Source of the DNA: Garcia nutans
Lineage: Eukaryota; Streptophyta; Magnoliopsida; Malpighiales; Euphorbiaceae
Length of the DNA: 64,000 bases
Assembly: GCA_947685225.1 (NCBI GenBank)
Contig: CANTUV010000003.1
Span: forward strand, 5,464,001 to 5,528,000
Reading direction: 5' to 3'
The notes below the pieces were generated by a model that was given only the letters and a program-made list of their open reading frames with translations, was not told where the DNA came from and did no database searches. Shown here in pieces: positions 22,229 through 34,204 of this stretch. Numbering within the stretch: the stretch's first letter is position 1; each line of letters begins with the position of its first letter. The translations under genes were made by a program, and so were the position numbers.

Positions 22229-24072
22229 TATTGCGCTCTAATTAATACTACTACAAGAGACACTCGCAAGTATACGAGGCTATTGCAGCAATGGTGATTG
22301 CCTCAAGGTCATCTCATAAGGAAGGAATTGCTTGTAATAGTTCGATTAACATGAAATAATAAAATTGTGTGTGTGATTGGATTGGCGAATTTTAATTAAC
22401 TTTAAAAGTGAAAACGAGTGATGTTGCGCAAGATAAATTCAATTATGGAAATGATGCCTAGGGTTGTAGGTCCATTTAATCAAATGTTTAATTCTCAAAT
22501 TATCCATTAATATAACTTTGTAAATTAATTTGTTCCTTAAGGTTAATTAGTCAATTACCAATTCATTAGTTTTCACATTCATGAATTAACAACAACTAAT
22601 TATTTTACATTAGCAAATTAATAAAACCCTAGAACTTTTATTTCTAATTCATTCTTAGGGTAGTCAATTGCATAGTTTTGATATCAAACTTCACCTCTCA
22701 GTCTGTCATTCAATATTAAGTAATCAATAGGTGGCCAATCTATCAATCTACCCTTAATTACAATGCAATCAACCAATAACAAGGTATATTAATGGAATCA
22801 TCAAATCAAGTCATTTAATCAAATCTACTACAACCCAAGGCATGAGTAAATTAGCTCATCATCAACTTTAAACAAATATTCATTTCAATATAAACCAAAT
22901 CAAAATTATTCATTGCAATATTAATGTTCTTAATACAACAACAACAATAAAGAAATGGATTAAAAGAAAGAGTTTGAAAACCCCCTTTTGAAGATGCTAA
23001 GAGTTGGACTCCTTGTCTCTTTTGTAGCTCCCTCTTTGATGTGTGATGAGGAACTTCCATGCTCTCTTGAATCAATGGATCTCTTCTTGAAGGATGAATG
23101 ATAACTCTCTCAAGCTTACAACTCTTCAATCAAGCCTCTTTAAACCCTAATCCTCAAGAACTTTCTAACTCACTTCGATCCCAAGAATTGTCTTTGTTCT
23201 TATTTATGGAAGAAAATGGTGAATGAAGATGGTGAGAATGGTGTCTTCCTCTCCTAAGCAAGAACCAAGGAAGAAGATGATGTGTGTAGAGAATGTCCAC
23301 TACCAAATATCCAAGATGTCTCTTCCTCCCATGCTCCTCCACTTCCACTCTTTTTAATATTTTAAGACACCCACTCACTCTTTGTCTCCTATTTTTTCTT
23401 TGTTTAATATTTCCTCCATAAATCCATCCACCTTTCACTCCTTTTTATCCTTTTTGTCCCCCACTTGTCCACACCTCGAGCAAAATAATTCAAACATATC
23501 AAGGGTGAACAAGGGTGACACAGCTAAGCTCCTGGCCATGTCTCTCACTTTTCTTAGTACACGGCCAAGCTTGCTGGCCCTGTCCATTGCTGCCTCCCCT
23601 CTTTCTACTCTTCTCAAGAGGTGACACGGCCAAGCTCCTGGCCGTGTCATGTGACACGGCCAGTGGCTTGGCCGTGTCTTGTGAGGGTGTCTCTTTCTGC
23701 TTCCTTCTTTTCATTCTTTGCTTTTGTTCCTTAGGTGAGACACGGCCAGTGGCTTGGCCATGTCTCATGCCAGTGTCAGCTTCTGCCCAATTTTAGTTTG
23801 AAGGACACGGCCAAGCTTGGTTTGTCCTGGCCGTGTCCTGCCTTGTCCTTGACCTCTTTGCTTTTGATGAGAGACACGACCAAGCCATGTCTAGCTTGGC
23901 CGTGTCAGATATTTTCTCCAACAAGGCTCCATCAAATTTTAGTTAAAGCTCCATCAATTGGACCTCAACCTAAATCAACAACTTCAAACAAACTTAAGTG
24001 CAAATTAACATGAAAATTAACTTAAAATCAATAAAAACATCATAGAAATTATATACAAAATTGATCCAAACA
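22229..24072 (-). mobile_element. 5' LTR of the Athila-like element, 1844 bp
   Basis: Inner edge TATTGCGCTCTAATTAA (plus strand) aligns with the edge of the solo LTR at 32479 (TGTTGCGCTCGAATTAA), and similarity continues through AAGTATACGAGG. Outer edge is ...CCAAACA at 24072. It contains the ACACGGCC palindrome array (23515-23915) and a TATA-like CATAAATAAG on the minus strand near 23200, downstream of the array in element sense. Confidence 0.82.
23515..23915. repeat. ACACGGCC palindrome array in Athila LTR
   Basis: Inverted-repeat units GACACGGCCAAG...CTGGCCGTGTC and GACACGGCCAGTGGCTTGGCCGTGTC-like pairs repeat with a period near 120-130 bases. They are separated by pyrimidine-rich spacers (CTTCTGC, TTTCATTCTTTGC). 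Arms are 9-12 bases. Confidence 0.85.
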
Positions 24073-24586
24073 CTTAGCGTGTTAGAATTATTTTGACACG
24101 CAGGTATCATGTCATTCGAGCAAGTTAAGCAGTGGAATTAAGGATCTCATAAATTATCTATAGTATATATAGATATCTTTTGTATATTTTACTCATAAGT
24201 TATGAAATGTATAAATACAATTTAATTTGTCTATTTGAGAGATTATACAAATTTATAAACATGAAAGGAATATATGTATTTAGAGGATGAAGTTTGAGAT
24301 TCTAGTGAATGATTATCAAATAATGGAATGCATTATATATTTATTTTGGATTGAAAAACTTATGATGATTATCTGATTTATAATTAATATTTGGATTAGT
24401 GACGATATTGGAGATTGGTTTAAATGTTGGATTTATAAGTGTTATATTATACAGATTGTATTATTTGAATATTTTTGTTAGTTGCATTTTGAAAGGGAAC
24501 TTTGTTAATGAATTGATTAGAGTACTAACATTATATTGAGTAACATTCTCTGATAGTTCTAATGAGAATTGTTCGGGGATGTTACA
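24073..24586 (+). mobile_element. 3' part of a Tekay-type LTR, cut by the Athila element
   Basis: Matches the reverse complement of 25854-26370 (U5 side of the solo LTR there) along its length and ends GGGATGTTACA at 24586. Its start at CTTAG coincides with the hairpin conserved in these LTRs, and is where the Athila-like element inserted. The upstream part must lie beyond the Athila element, left of the window. Confidence 0.8.
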
Positions 24587-25853
24587 CCTAATGTTAAGAT
24601 TCATCCACAATAACATATCTATTAGTTGAAAATTTCTGAATTTGCAAATTAAATAACATGTAACCTTTGAAAATAGTCTAATAACCTAAGAAAATCCCAT
24701 ATTCTACCTTCTGCTGCAACTTAGGCCTCTTCACTACTGGCACATGAATATAGCACAAGGACTAAATGGTCTCAAGTGCTTGGCTATTGGTTTGACACCA
24801 GACCATGCTTTAACAAGTCTTTTTCCACTTACTGCCTTTGTTGGCAACCGATTCAGCAAATACGCTAAAGTATTAACAGTTTCAGCCTAAAATTTGAGTG
24901 GCAACTTCTTCTCGGACAACATACATCTGCCCATTTCAACCACAGTTTCATTCTTCCTCTCAGAAATGCCATTTTATTGAGGAAAATAACTAACTTTTAG
25001 CTGATGTTTAATGCCCATTTAATCACAAAATCTGCTAAAATCACTTAAAGTATACTCTTTTCCATTATCTAACCTTAGAAGCTTCAATACACATCCGCTT
25101 TGCTTCTCAACCATTATTTGAAAATTCTTAAACACTAGGAATACTTCCCCTTAGTTTCTTAAGAAGTAAACCCAGGTCATTCTTAAGAAATTATCAATGA
25201 AAAGCACAAAATACTTGTTGTCATTCAAGGAATTTGTGCTCCTCTCCTTGGCTCTCCATAATGCTTTTACTGGAAATGGCTTTCTCTGCATCTTGCCAAA
25301 TAGACATGATTTGCAAATTTCATTCACAACTGTGATTTTTGGGAAATCTCTAGTTAAACCTTTTTGCTGCATACTCCTTATTGCAGTAAGATTCAAATGT
25401 CCATACCTTTTATGACATAGTATGGATTCATCATTTTCAACATAATTTGCACGATCAATTACATTCTCTAATTCAAAGGGAAACTTCTATCCACCATAAC
25501 TACTTTAGCAATTAAGCATTCTTAAGAGTCATAAATACTGCAAAATTTGCCCATAAATGACAAGGAATAACCGTTTGCAAGCATTTGAGCTACACTAAGT
25601 AGATTTTGTGCCAAACATGGTATGAAAAGCACATCATCAATGTATTTTGTACCATGTTGTTTATGCACAACTATACAACCCTTTCCTTTAGCTTGAACTA
25701 ATTTTCCATCTCTAAGTTTCACCCTTGTCTTCACACTCATGTATAAATTGTTGAATAAACATTTATCCATTGCCATGTGACTGGTGTAGCAACTATTAAT
25801 AAGCTAAATCTTCTCATTTCTATTATGATTAAATTGTGACACCATGAACAACT
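24587..25853 (-). pseudogene. Ty1/copia pol fragment: protease, GAG-pre-integrase, integrase
   Basis: Read on the minus strand from 25853: LINSCYTSHM (protease site, IDSGC expected, so catalytic Asp is Asn), VLFIPCLAQNLLSVAQMLANGY, a GAG-pre-integrase block with CKSCLFGKMQRKPFP (about 25260-25310), integrase core with VLFIDNFLRMTWVYFL and DNGKEYT, then decayed NGVVER-type and WYGVKP-type regions, ending with a DVIFDE-like YVIVDES near 24600. Many stops and frameshifts. RT and RNase H are missing on this side, beyond the LTR that ends at 24586. Integrase of copia inserts the cDNA; this fragment is inactive. Confidence 0.85.
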
Positions 25854-28573
25854 TGTAACATCCCCTGACAATTCTCATTAGAACTACCAAACAATATTAC
25901 TTGATATACTGTCAGTACTCAAATCAATTCATTTACAAAGTTCTTTTCCAACTAACAAAAATTTTCAAATAATAATACAATCTGTATAATATAACACTTA
26001 TAAGTCTAACATTTAGACCAATCTCCAATAATGAAAATGCTAATTATAAACCAGATAACTATCATAAGTTTGTCAAATCAAATGAATATATAATACATTC
26101 CATTATTTGATAATCATTCACTAGAATCTCAATCTTAATCCTCTAAATACATATATTCCTTTCATGTTTACAAATTTGTACAATCTCTCTAATAGCCAAA
26201 CTAAATTATATATATACATTTCATAACTTATGAGTACAATATACAAAAGATCTCTATATGTACTATAGGTAATTTCCTAAGATTCTTAATTCCACTTCTT
26301 AACTTGCTCCGATGTCCTAATGCTTGCTTGTCAAAAAATAATTCTAACACACTAAGCAAAGCTTAGTGATGCTTGTATAAATATATTTTGTCACTTAATA
26401 TTAAAGAAAAATACTTATGGAAATATAATAATAACACTTAGTTTTAAGAAATATTTCAATATATTAACTATTTTCAATAACAAATCAATATAATATTTTG
26501 ATTACACAAAATAATAACTTTAACTTTATAAAAGTTATCATGCTATACTATGCTTTCGGTATTGCAACTTTTCTCTTTCTGAATCATTTTATTTAAGACT
26601 TGCTTTCTCATTTGTTAACATAGTTCACAATACGCTTATTTTGTTTTTCAGTAAGTCTTTAAATTTCAATTTTACATATAGGATAACTTTATTCAATCTA
26701 TAATTTTCAGCACTTAAATTTAGTACTATACTTTGGGGCACTTTGTATCTTATAATCATTACAAAACTTATAAAGTTATTGATTAATTTAATAACTTGAG
26801 CATAACATTTCTATTCTGTGCATTAGAACTTTCACTTGTAAACATTAATATATATATTACCAATTACTTTCACATTGTAACACATTAAGTCAATTTCAAG
26901 TAATTGACTTATATTATTATTTTGCACTTCTTCTATTATTCACAACTATCATATTCACATATATTTTCAATTTAGATATCTTCATTAAATATGCCCATAC
27001 ATACTGAACTCAGATTATAGGTTTGGATAGCATATTAGTGTAGCAATTTTAATGCCAAATCTCAAGAATGTATAATGACAATTATGCCCACTATCATTAA
27101 TAACACAATATGTCCATTAACGGCACGAGGTGCCCACTATCACTATGGCTATCCTTTCTCTGGTTAGCCATTCAATCCAAAGCTAGATCTAAAATCAGTA
27201 TGATTTGGGCAATTCATTAGTTTTAATTAGCACTGAATTGTTTATATCATTTCAATGGTACAATACTTTTATCAACATGTAGTATGATATATATTTGTCA
27301 TGTATCTAAAGTTTATCACTCTTTTCCATACTTTTAACACATACACATGAATTCTCAACACAAAAGTAAGAAACATAAACATAATAGCCTCATACTAGGC
27401 CCGTATATCACAAAATATAAGCCAAAAACATCATCCATGTACCCCACAACCTTGGCATCTCGACCTCACACCCGTGGGATACAAAATGAAGCTGTCAAAT
27501 GCCTTTGTAGACCTCCACGATCGTGGCATTCAAGGGTCATAGCTTTAACATTCAAAATGGCTCAGTTTTATCAAAATTTCTAAAGAAACAGCCTCACTCT
27601 CAACCCCATGGTCATGGCACTCAATTGCCAAGCCCGTGGCATTGGTTTTGGGTATGTTTTTGGAGTAATTCTTCCTCCAGCAGTATTGACTTCTATACCA
27701 TGCCCATGGCACCTTTAAGCCATGCCCATGGCATCCCAAAATCATGTATTTTGCATTTTATCTTCATTAAACACAAATATATTGAAGATCTAAGTAAAAA
27801 ACTATATCAAAACCAAATTTTTGACATAAAAAGAGTTCATATCAAATAATTTAATAAAACTTCACTTAATCAAACTTTCAACCATCTCATATGGATAAAA
27901 ATAACATCAAACCACCCAATTCTCATAAGGGTTGAATTAAGAATCAAACTCATCACATAAAAGTTATTTTTCACTCATCAATCTAGTTAATCAATACTTT
28001 CAAGAAATATTTTATTATAAATAACTCAATCAATCAATTCAAACATTAAAACTCATAAAAATTCATATATTTGCAAATTATAGTACATAAGCACATACCT
28101 CCTTCACAATCCCTCTTTTTCTCTCTTTTTCCTTTTTTTCTTTGATCACTTGTTGATAATCTCACCTACTCTAACTAATTCTCTTAAAAAGATTATTGGA
28201 AAAGATATATTTTCCCTTGATTCTTTTATGAAAGGAAGAAGAAAATAGAGAAGATGATGATGGTGGTGGTAGATGGCATGGAAGATGGGAGAAAGGAGAA
28301 GAATACTCTACACACACATATACACATATATATATAGTTTAATCAAGTGAGGGAATGCTCATAATTACTATGGTGCACCCTCATTCTTAACCATTGATTC
28401 TAAATCGAGTTTTATTCCCGTAAAACAGTAAAAATAATTTCTTCAATAAATTTTGAGATTTACTATTCACTATTCTCTGCTTATAGCATTTATCCATATT
28501 ACTTTTATCACTATACATTATTAATTATCAATATTAGTTAAAAAGTTCCATGTTTAAAATCTTGACCATTACA
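25854..28573 (-). mobile_element. solo LTR of a Tekay-type element, 2720 bp, in copia
   Basis: Plus-strand start TGTAACATCCCC and end CCATTACA, flanked by the perfect 5-bp duplication CAACT (25849-25853 and 28574-28578). Copia coding sequence continues on both sides. No internal region remains, so it is a solo LTR formed by LTR-LTR recombination. It contains the 8-bp perfect hairpin CACTAAGC/GCTTAGTG (26350-26368) and GC-rich CCATGCCCATGGC repeats (about 27600-27740). I see no gene in it; apparent ORFs lie in the repeats. Confidence 0.9.
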
Positions 28574-28578
28574 CAACT

Positions 28579-28945
28579 TGTCACATTCATTATCTTCTTG
28601 TTCATCAATAAAATTAGCTTGTTGTTGCGGTTGTTATGCTCACCCATTTTCTTTATTATGCAATTCTTCTCAATATTTATTGCAAAATCTACATTGAATA
28701 GGAGTCTTTCCCTTGTATCTACCGTCTTTTTCTTAGTCATTATCTACAGTCTTTTTCTTGCCATAAATTACATATTAGGAATTATGATTTATTTCAACCA
28801 TATGTTGAACCTCTAGCTCCTTTGCTTTTTCCAGCCTTGTCATACTCTTGTTTCTTACTCCCTTTTAAAGATGGCTTTCATTTTTTATCTAGCTTGAAAG
28901 GCCCCTTTTGACAAAACTTCATCCCTTATGCTACTCCTATAATAC
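28579..28945 (-). pseudogene. copia gag fragment upstream of the solo LTR
   Basis: Minus-strand continuation of the same copia: a Lys-rich stretch (KGSKKQEYDKAGKSKG, about 28820-28870), a decayed zinc-knuckle region with QCRFCNKY, then QANFIDEQEDNECDKLC up to the solo LTR boundary, as found after the knuckle in copia gag. Heavily mutated. The upstream limit near 28945 is where recognisable sequence stops. Confidence 0.7.
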
Positions 28946-29598
28946 TCTTATACCGTATGTATGAATAATACATACACCATGAATATATAAAATATGTATA
29001 CAAAATACAAGAATGCTACAATACCATATCAATAATAATAATAAATACATTAATAAATAATTATAAGAACCATGTGTATAAGTTTAGTATTTTAGTAAAT
29101 TTTATTTAAAAATCTCTAAAAATAATTCGCTAGGATTTTATTTGTAATTTCATAGATTCCCAATTAACAAATTTCACAACTTGTAGTAGAAGAATACACT
29201 CCCAATATAACAACCCTCTTTCATTCCAAAACCATCTTCCTCTCCTCAACATACATAAAAAAATTTCATATTTATAATAAACATTCATCACGAGTGTATA
29301 GATATATGCTAATAATATAATAATCCTTATAACATGATTAATATACATATGTTATACATTATATTATACAACAAAAAAAGTTTATAGAAAATAAAGTTAT
29401 ACACGAATGCAGCACAAACTAAGTTGGTCTTATTGCACCAAAACTTCTACCTTCAAGATCAATCTCAAGCCCAGACCTACTTTGAACTTCTACCACCTAC
29501 GTGATGTAACCAATTGCAATAAACTCAAAAGCCTAGTAATACATACTTTGATAACATAAACTACTTTAAATCAATGTATGCTTTATTTTACACAACTC
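28946..29598. other. unassigned A/T-rich spacer
   Basis: Simple A/T-rich sequence with ATATGT-type runs to about 29390, then 200 bases of more complex sequence (29400-29598). The minus strand of the latter reads VVEVQSRSGLEIDLEGRSFGAIRP without stops, but I cannot assign it. No TG...CA LTR borders or splice signals stand out. Confidence 0.4.
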
Positions 29599-31196
29599 TA
29601 TAAACCCTTAAGTTTGGCCTAGTATGAGCTAAGTTCACATCGAATTGGGTAGGCTGAATTCAGCATGAGTCCATAATTACAACTTAATACGATATCCTAA
29701 TTAGGTTTAAGTTCAAAAAGATTTGGATAATCAAAGAACTCTTCTAGTAGGTTTAGGATTAGTAAACTTGATTAAATCCTAGGGCTACCCATAAATACAA
29801 AAGAAAATAAGTAATTAGGGGAGCCATCAGCGAGCTACCACAATTAATGAATTAAAAAAGCAATTGTCAGAGAGCAAAGCAAACAAAGAGATAGTGGCCA
29901 AAGCTTGTGAACTTAGTAGGTAATCTTCAAATTACTTGACTCAACCAAAAGCTATTTTAATTTGGGCAAACCATAACACCATCAAGGTCTAGCTTCTATT
30001 AAGATATTGGGTTGTTTGAAACAAGGTTTGGATTAAGAAATTTATTTTGGTGGAGCCAACGATGTAGGTATGTTCTACATTAACTAAATCCATTTAATTC
30101 AATTAACACCATTATTTAATCTTGTAAGTTCTTTGTATATTGGTTTATTATTTTGGCTTAAAGTGCAACATAAGAACTAAATTTCTATTCTAAATCTTAA
30201 TTATGCATTCAAAGCCCTAATTGTATGTCCAAAACCCTAATCTTGCATGTTTTAATCTTAGTTTGCATCTTAAACCCTAATCTTGCATGTTTTAATCACA
30301 GTTTTCATCTTAAACCCTAATGTTGCACGTCTTAATCTTAGCTTGCATATTAAGCCTTAATTTGGCATGTATTAACTCTAGTCTTAGATAAAACCCTAGT
30401 TTTACATGTTCAATCCAAGATTTAGGATAAAACCCTAGTTTTGCAAGATTAAGCTTTAGTTTAGGATTCAAAACCCGAATTTTACAATGAAAACCCTAAT
30501 TTAATGGTAGAGCCCTAATTTTGTTAATTCAATCTTGATTTATTTTTACATGATGGTTAATGAATTTTGATTTCTTTTTGCTCATAATGGATGATTGAGT
30601 GATGTTTATTTATCATTGTTTGGATTTTAAAACAATGTAAAAGACATATTTTCACTTCGTGGGTGCCATATTTGTTAAGTTCATGTAATTTAATTTATTT
30701 AAAGGACAATTGGACTATTGTAAGGGACATGTTTTCGCTTATGGTAGGTGTCCTATTTTATTTATTTTACTTTCTTCGTGGATATTGGGACATTATAAGG
30801 GCATGTTTCCACCTTTGGATGGGTGCCCATTTTATTTGATTTGTTTAATTTAATATGATGTTGATTTATTTTGATCATTGCATGTATTATGGATAATGTT
30901 GTAATAATCTAAGAATTCAATAATATTTAGACTAGAAAAGATGGCTGATTCCAATGAACCAGGCACTATGGGAGTGTTGTTCTCACTTTCCTCATGCGTA
31001 CCCAACTTTTTGAACCTAGTAGGGTTGGGATTCCTTAGTAATTGAGTCATCCACACCTTTCTATCTTCCCAGCCCATAAGAGTGGCGATTCATATTCTCC
31101 AGGTTTAGGCCCATGTTCTCTAATGCCCAGAGCCTAACAGTACTGAAGTCGTAAGAAATATTCCACTAAGAGTGGGGGCAAAAATTATTGCTCATA
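29599..31196 (+). mobile_element. 5' LTR of E2 (LTR B), 1598 bp
   Basis: Starts TATAAACCCTTAAGTTTGGCC (TG mutated to TA) and ends TTGCTCATA (CA mutated to TA). It lacks most of the U3 palindrome region found in LTR C, having joined AGTATGAGC directly to TAAGTTCACATCG. It is rich in AAACCCTAAT motifs at about 30205-30520. Confidence 0.82.
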
Positions 31197-31197
31197 G

Positions 31198-31215
31198 TTG
31201 CAACTCCTCTAGGAA
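31198..31215 (+). promoter_or_regulatory. degenerate primer-binding site of E2
   Basis: TTGCAACTCCTCTAGGAA directly follows the LTR. It resembles the TGGCGACTCC..TGGGGA site (tRNA-Arg type) of Tat/Ogre elements with several C/G-to-T/A changes. Confidence 0.5.
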
Positions 31216-32355
31216 TAAGAGAAGTTGATTCCAATGGTCTTTATGTTATTTTATTCTTTCTTATTATGATAATATCCATTGCATCACTTAGATTGCATTG
31301 TGTGAGTTAGGATGCCTTATGTAACCCGTGTTATGTTGTATAAGGGATACCACACTTTCACTCAAGATATGAAGATCAAGCACTGCATAACCACTCATAG
31401 CCTTGTACTTGTAGGTATATACTTGCTATGAGAACCTAAGCTTTTCATCCAAAATACTAAAGCCCATGTAGGTTGCCTAATAACTTTCCTTAGGTTGACC
31501 CCAAATACTTATTGTTTGACTAGGATTAACACATCTTGATTTTGAGTTATGGCCCATTTGATTTGCTTTTTCCTAATATGACATATTTATGGTGTAAGCA
31601 AAAAATAATTTTATTCTTTTAAGCCCAAGAGACTAAAGTTATTTTGAAATGGACAATGGGCATAAAACATTTTCTAAGATGGGTAAAAATTTATTTTCTT
31701 CCTCATGGCCCAAACAGAAAGCCCAAAATTATTTTTTAAACAAACCTTTTTACAATAGGCTTGGAAATATTTTAAAGATGGGCTTAAGACTATTGTTCAC
31801 TTCATGACCTAAGTTCAAATTTTTATTACAACATTTTCTTAAATGGGCTTGCAACTTGTTGGGTGAATTATGGAATATTAAAATTAATTGTGGGCCTAAT
31901 TTATACTAAGAGTTGTTAGTCATAGGCTTATTTATGGCATAGATCATTAATTGCCTATTTCCAATTGAGAAATCTATGTATGATAAACCCTTTGATTTAG
32001 TTTTAATCCATAATATAGCAAAAAAGCTATTTTTTCAGTTGATTCTATATATTAAGGTTTAATGAGTGGGAATTACCATGGACTGATTTCTGTATTTGAA
32101 AAGACAATTATTATTTAATTCGTCTAAGTAGATCTTTCAAAAATAAAATATCCCATGTTGATGTTTTATTGACCATGTACCTAGAAAAATAGACTCGCCA
32201 TTCATGTGTGGGTGATATAAGTTTAGAAGGAACATTCTAATTCTTTTTATTTGTTTGTTACATGTGCATACATGCATACATGTATTGCATTACATTGCAT
32301 TGATCCTTTCTGACTCACAGACCTGAAGTATAATATTTTAAGAGCTTATAACAAC
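31216..32355 (+). other. E2 leader between primer-binding site and gag
   Basis: A/T-rich non-coding sequence with no frame above about 60 codons that resembles a protein. Polymorphic CATACATGCATACATG-like short repeats near 32262-32285. Nothing else recognised. Confidence 0.5.
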
Positions 32356-32478
32356 TTGACCTATGACTCAGAGTCTAGTGTGAATTCAATCAACTTCACA
32401 CCAAAAGAAATGAATCTTGAGCAAGTTCAGAAGCTAGTGAATGATGCCCTCAACTCCAAGATGGAAGAATTGAAGGGG

Positions 32479-34204
32479 TGTTGCGCTCGAATTAACTCTA
32501 CTACAAAGCGTCACTCGGAAGTATACGAGGTAGCTGTAGCAAAGGTGATCGCCCCAAGGTCGTCTCACAAGGAAGCTAAAGTGGCTAATTGATTATCAGA
32601 TTATGAATAACAAGTAATGAAAAAATTTAAATTGTTAACTAATGAAGAAGATTGATTGAAGTTTAAAACGAATAAAAGTAAATTAAGTTGATGTTTTGAT
32701 TCACTTGATAGAAAGGTCTAGGGTTTGCACTTCTCTACTACTTATATGTATGAACGGTTATTCCTCTTAACTAATTTAATTTCAAAGATTAAATCTCAAA
32801 CAACTCAATTAATCGAGTCAAGGAAATAAGCTCTCACATTCAAACCTCTTTCAAATAATCTTGTTATAATTGAAATAATCTTTTTATTAGGTTATATCTC
32901 TAATTCACCTAAGTCCCTAATTGAATTGTTCCAGCATTAGACTTCATCTCTCAATCCATCATCTAATACCTAAAACACATAATTGGTGGCCAATCAATTA
33001 TACATTAACAATATTCCATTCAATCAAGGCTAAAGAAATTATTAGCTAAGAGAATAACCAATTCATACAATCATAGCAGATCCATACAAACCCTAGACTT
33101 GATCAAATTAGTTCATAATGCTATCAAACATACTCATCTCATTAATATTCAAAGAAATCAATTCAGACATGATAATATCCATAAATACAATTCCAATGAA
33201 AATAAAGAGATAAAGTTCAAGAACAAAACCAAATTACAAACTCCTTGAAGCTTCTGAAGAATCTCTTGTTCAAATCTTGCAAGAAGGATGTATCAATGGC
33301 TAGAACAATCTAATCTAAGCTAGTTTAATCCAAAGTGTAATCAAAAATCAAAGAAAACAAAGTTATTAAAACCTAAACTGCCTTTGACGGCTAAAAACGC
33401 TCTCAAAATCTCAACAACCCCAAACCCTAACTCTCTTTTTCCTTTTATACGAAACCTCCGCTTTAAAAATCCACTTCGTCTTTGGTTCATGAGGGACACG
33501 GCCAAGATGGATGAGACTTGGCCGTGTTGGTGGTGAATTGGAGGGACACGGCTAGTGACTTGGTCGTGTCCCTTGCTTTTGTTTACTACTGCTTACTTTT
33601 GATCTTTTCTTCTTTGGTTGAGTGACACGGCCGTGTTGGAGGTTGACTTGGCCGTGTTGGACCATTTTGGAGGGACACGGCCAGTAACTTGGCCGTGTCC
33701 CTTGCCTGTGTTTGCTTCTGTGAGAATTGTTCTTCTTTACTTTGGATGTAAGTGAGACACGGCCAAGTTGGAGCAACTTGGCCGTGTTTGAGCATCTTTG
33801 GAGGGACACGGCCACAAGTTTGGCCGTGTCCCTTGCTTGTGTCCCTCTCTGTGTCTTGATCTTCCTTTTTAACTTGGTATGAGACACGGCCAGTGACTTG
33901 GCCGTGTCCTCTGCCTGTGTCAGCTACTGCCCCTTTTTTCCTTCAATTTGCTTCCTTGGCTTTTTTTAACCTAAAACAAAACTTCAAACAAACTTTAAAC
34001 AAGAAGTAAATAAACAATAACCAACAAAACATAAACACCGTACTAAAAACTAGATCAAAAACGACATAAACACATAAATAAACTAAAACTACCAAAATTA
34101 ATGAAAACACTAAATAAACATATTAAAACTAACAAAATACCTAAAGAAAACAATAATTATCATAATAAACAAGACACAAATCTATCACAAAAACTAATAA
34201 AATA
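32479..34204 (-). mobile_element. solo LTR of an Athila-like element, 1726 bp, in E2 gag
   Basis: Flanked by the 5-bp duplication AGGGG (32474-32478 and 34205-34209); removal restores gag reading matched by the copy at 52209. The plus-strand start TGTTGCGCTCGAATTAA matches the Athila LTR edge at 22229. On the minus strand it has TATAAAAGG near 33440-33450, with the ACACGGCC array immediately upstream (33494-33930). Confidence 0.9.
33494..33930. repeat. ACACGGCC palindrome array in Athila-type solo LTR
   Basis: About three and a half units of roughly 125-130 bases, each with two inverted repeats: one short-loop (GACACGGCCAGTGACTTGGCCGTGTC type) and one long-loop (ACACGGCCAAG...CTTGGCCGTGT). 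Several arm changes are matched in the partner arm, others are not. Confidence 0.85.

Larger units (their letters stand above)
9038..24072 (-). mobile_element. Athila-like Ty3/gypsy element, 3' part outside window, split by Tekay
   Basis: On the minus strand: 5' LTR (22229-24072), tRNA-Asp-type primer-binding site (22205-22222), then gag from 22119 down to 21025, resuming at 9224-9038 across the Tekay insertion. E1's 3' LTR follows at 9037, so the remaining gag-pol lies left of the window. The outer LTR end is CCAAACA at 24072. The next five bases, CTTAG (24073-24077), are the predicted target duplication inside an older LTR. Confidence 0.8.

Noticed and set aside
23382..24013. ORFs across the ACACGGCC array (both strands)
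   Set aside because: Produced by the repeat period; no domain, and the same DNA is an LTR segment with a known neighbour primer-binding site.
28550..28816. Plus-strand hydrophobic ORF resembling a membrane protein
   Set aside because: It is the shadow of the minus-strand copia gag fragment (28579-28945) and crosses the solo LTR border.
29130..29348. Small hydrophobic minus-strand ORF
   Set aside because: A/T-rich sequence with no homology I recognise and no supporting context.
30205..30520. Interstitial telomere sequence
   Set aside because: AAACCCTAA motifs are not in uninterrupted tandem heptamers and recur at the same place in each Tat LTR; they belong to the LTR.
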